DNA of 7,347 nucleotides from Verrucomicrobiota bacterium (lineage in GTDB: Bacteria > Verrucomicrobiota > Verrucomicrobiia > Opitutales > Opitutaceae): NCBI GenBank assembly GCA_030832235.1, contig JAURJO010000459.1:1-7347 (forward strand), in the 5' to 3' direction. Within the stretch, counting starts at the first letter, position 1, and each line of letters starts with the position of its first letter. This document shows positions 5,932 to 7,347 of this stretch, in pieces. The position numbers were made by a program, and so were the translations under genes. The notes under the pieces were generated by a model. The model saw nothing but the letters and a program-made list of their open reading frames with translations. It ran no database searches and was not told the DNA's origin.

Positions 5932-7347
5932 TCAGAAAGTTCCCTTGAGCCCGAACGTCCAGAGTGAGCCGTAGCGCTCGCGGAAGCGGAGCTTGGCGAC
6001 GGCGGGCGTGCTGGGGCCCTCGGCGGATTCCTCGTTGGGTACATCGCCGATGTTCCGGAGGTTCGCGAACAGCGCGACCGTCTTCCAAATCGTGTACTCG
6101 CCGAGCACGTCGATGGTGTTCCGAGCGGGGGTGTACACGAAGGTGCCGGGCTCGATGGAGGCGCCGGTCGGGTTGCCGGTGCGCTGGTCGTCGCGGAAAC
6201 TGCAATTGAAGCGCACGCTGTAGCGCGCGCGGTTGAGGCTCACACCGAACGATCCACTGTAGGGGATGTCGTTGAAGCCGAGCGTGCCGACGTCGCGGGA
6301 CTGCGTGGTTCGCCGGCTGTAATTGGCGAACACCTGCACGCCGCGCGCCCAGGTTGGGAGAAACGTGAGGGCCTGCTTGTAGCTGACGTCCCAGCCCTCC
6401 ATTCGCGTGCCCCCGGGGACGTTGTACTGCGTGGCGACGTCGTACGCGCCGTACTCCGCCGCATCGAGCGCGTAGAGGGACAGGAACTCGGGAGACGGCC
6501 GGAAAACGGTGTTGCCGAAGAAATTCCGGTAATCGCGCCGGAAAACCCCCGCCGCGAGCTGGCCGACGCCCGCAAAATAGTACTCGAGGCGCACTTTGGT
6601 CGAGGTGGCGGACCAAGGCTTGATCGCGACATTGTTGACCGCGATGCGGTTGCTGGCGCTCGGCGGGTTGTCGGTGTTGGGCAACGAGACGGCGCCAGCG
6701 TACTGGTTGAAGTCGGGGCGACCGATCGAAGTCGAGATGGCGGCGCGGGCGATGAGGTTCTCGCGGAGGTTGTAGCTGGCGTTGAGGCTCGGGAATAGGC
6801 GCAGGTATTCCTTTTTGATATCGCTGCCGCGGGCGAGGAAGGTGAGGCGCGAGGTCTCGAGCGCGTCGGTGGTGATCGGGATCACGCGGCCGGCGGAATC
6901 GAGGAGTGGTCGGCCGGCCGTGTCGCGCCGCACATTCAGCGTGAGATCGGTGAGCGGGCCTTGGGCGTGGATGTTGGTCTGCTCGACACGCGCGCCGCCT
7001 ACGAGTTGCAGGCGGCGTTGGAAGAACGCGGCGTCGGCCCGCAGGTAGGCGGCGGAGATGCCTTCCTGCGCAAATTTCGAGTTGGTGACGAAGTTCCGGT
7101 AGCCGGTGTTGGCGTCGAACGTGAATTCGCCCGGGTTCTTCTTCCAGAACTCGAAGGTGTTCTTGTGGTCGAGGAACTGCATGTGCGGGAACCCGTACAT
7201 GCGGTCGCGTTGACCGCTGGAGGGATCCACCAGCCCCGCCGCGCTGCCCGGCACCGTGCTGCCACGGTACGTCCAGGTGTTCGTGCCTGCATTGCTGTCA
7301 CGCGTCGACTGGCGGAAATCGAGGCCGGCGCGGAGCGTGAGCGGCAC
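5932..7347 (-). CDS. TonB-dependent outer-membrane receptor, C-terminal part
   Basis: This is the C-terminal 471 residues of a TonB-dependent receptor; the N-terminal signal, TonB box and plug domain lie beyond 7347. The first codon inside the window (GTG) is internal, not a start. Such receptors import siderophores, vitamins or oligosaccharides through a 22-strand barrel powered by TonB. Evidence is the run of alternating polar/aromatic beta-strands (for example LQLVGGARVEQTNI, TKVRLEYYFAGVGQLAAGVF, VQVFANYSRRT, YSVRFNCSFRDD), the LRLFPSLNASYNLREN...ARAAISTSIGRPDF segment typical of the barrel, and a terminal LWTFGLKGTF ending in the aromatic residue required by the barrel-assembly machinery. 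FANLRNIGDVPNEESAEGPSTP near the end resembles large verrucomicrobial receptors. It is the first visible gene of the operon with araFGH, which suggests the substrate is a sugar or an oligosaccharide containing it. Confidence 0.9.
   Translation of the reverse strand: MPLTLRAGLDFRQSTRDSNAGTNTWTYRGSTVPGSAAGLVDPSSGQRDRMYGFPHMQFLDHKNTFEFWKKNPGEFTFDANTGYRNFVTNSKFAQEGISAAYLRADAAFFQRRLQLVGGARVEQTNIHAQGPLTDLTLNVRRDTAGRPLLDSAGRVIPITTDALETSRLTFLARGSDIKKEYLRLFPSLNASYNLRENLIARAAISTSIGRPDFNQYAGAVSLPNTDNPPSASNRIAVNNVAIKPWSATSTKVRLEYYFAGVGQLAAGVFRRDYRNFFGNTVFRPSPEFLSLYALDAAEYGAYDVATQYNVPGGTRMEGWDVSYKQALTFLPTWARGVQVFANYSRRTTQSRDVGTLGFNDIPYSGSFGVSLNRARYSVRFNCSFRDDQRTGNPTGASIEPGTFVYTPARNTIDVLGEYTIWKTVALFANLRNIGDVPNEESAEGPSTPAVAKLRFRERYGSLWTFGLKGTF

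Noticed and set aside
4774..5967. Plus-strand open frame of 397 codons
   Set aside because: It is antisense to araF and the receptor end, with a composition typical of a shadow frame and no recognisable domain.

Overview
The window is GC-rich DNA that most likely comes from a Verrucomicrobiota bacterium of the Opitutaceae type. Three things suggest this: tandem low-complexity repeats of the 'accacggatggacacggatg' and 'gcagattgcgcggatagcgc' kind in the gaps between genes, a TonB-dependent receptor ending in a C-terminus (LWTFGLKGTF) I associate with that phylum, and a NagB variant common in Planctomycetes/Verrucomicrobia. The taxonomic call is from memory of such sequences, not from a search.

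Layout. Bases 1-588 hold no supportable gene. They carry a duplicated repeat block, two short-period repeats and two hairpins. Next come two genes on the + strand: an N-acetylmannosamine-6-phosphate 2-epimerase (nanE, 589-1299) and a glucosamine-6-phosphate deaminase (nagB, 1366-2118). A 293-base convergent gap (2119-2411) contains hairpins and another dispersed repeat. The rest is a compact minus-strand operon read from right to left: the C-terminal half of a TonB-dependent outer-membrane receptor (5932-7347, running off the window), then araF, araG and araH. The receptor and araF are 9 bases apart. araF/araG and araG/araH each overlap in an ATGA.

Function. The minus-strand operon encodes a complete route for a sugar: a TonB-powered outer-membrane receptor, a binding protein predicted to be a lipoprotein, a two-domain ATPase and an inner-membrane permease. 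AraF, AraG and AraH resemble the E. coli L-arabinose transporter along their whole length as I recall those sequences. The polar sugar contacts of AraF are kept, but three neighbouring pocket residues differ, so the exact pentose or hexose carried is open. The plus-strand pair belongs to amino-sugar catabolism: NanE makes GlcNAc-6-P from ManNAc-6-P, and NagB makes fructose-6-P from glucosamine-6-P. The deacetylase NagA that would join the two steps is not in the window.

I do not see a clearly novel system. The points most worth following are the fusion of a TonB receptor to araFGH in one operon, the altered AraF pocket on a lipoprotein, and a small hairpin repeat family with compensatory base changes.
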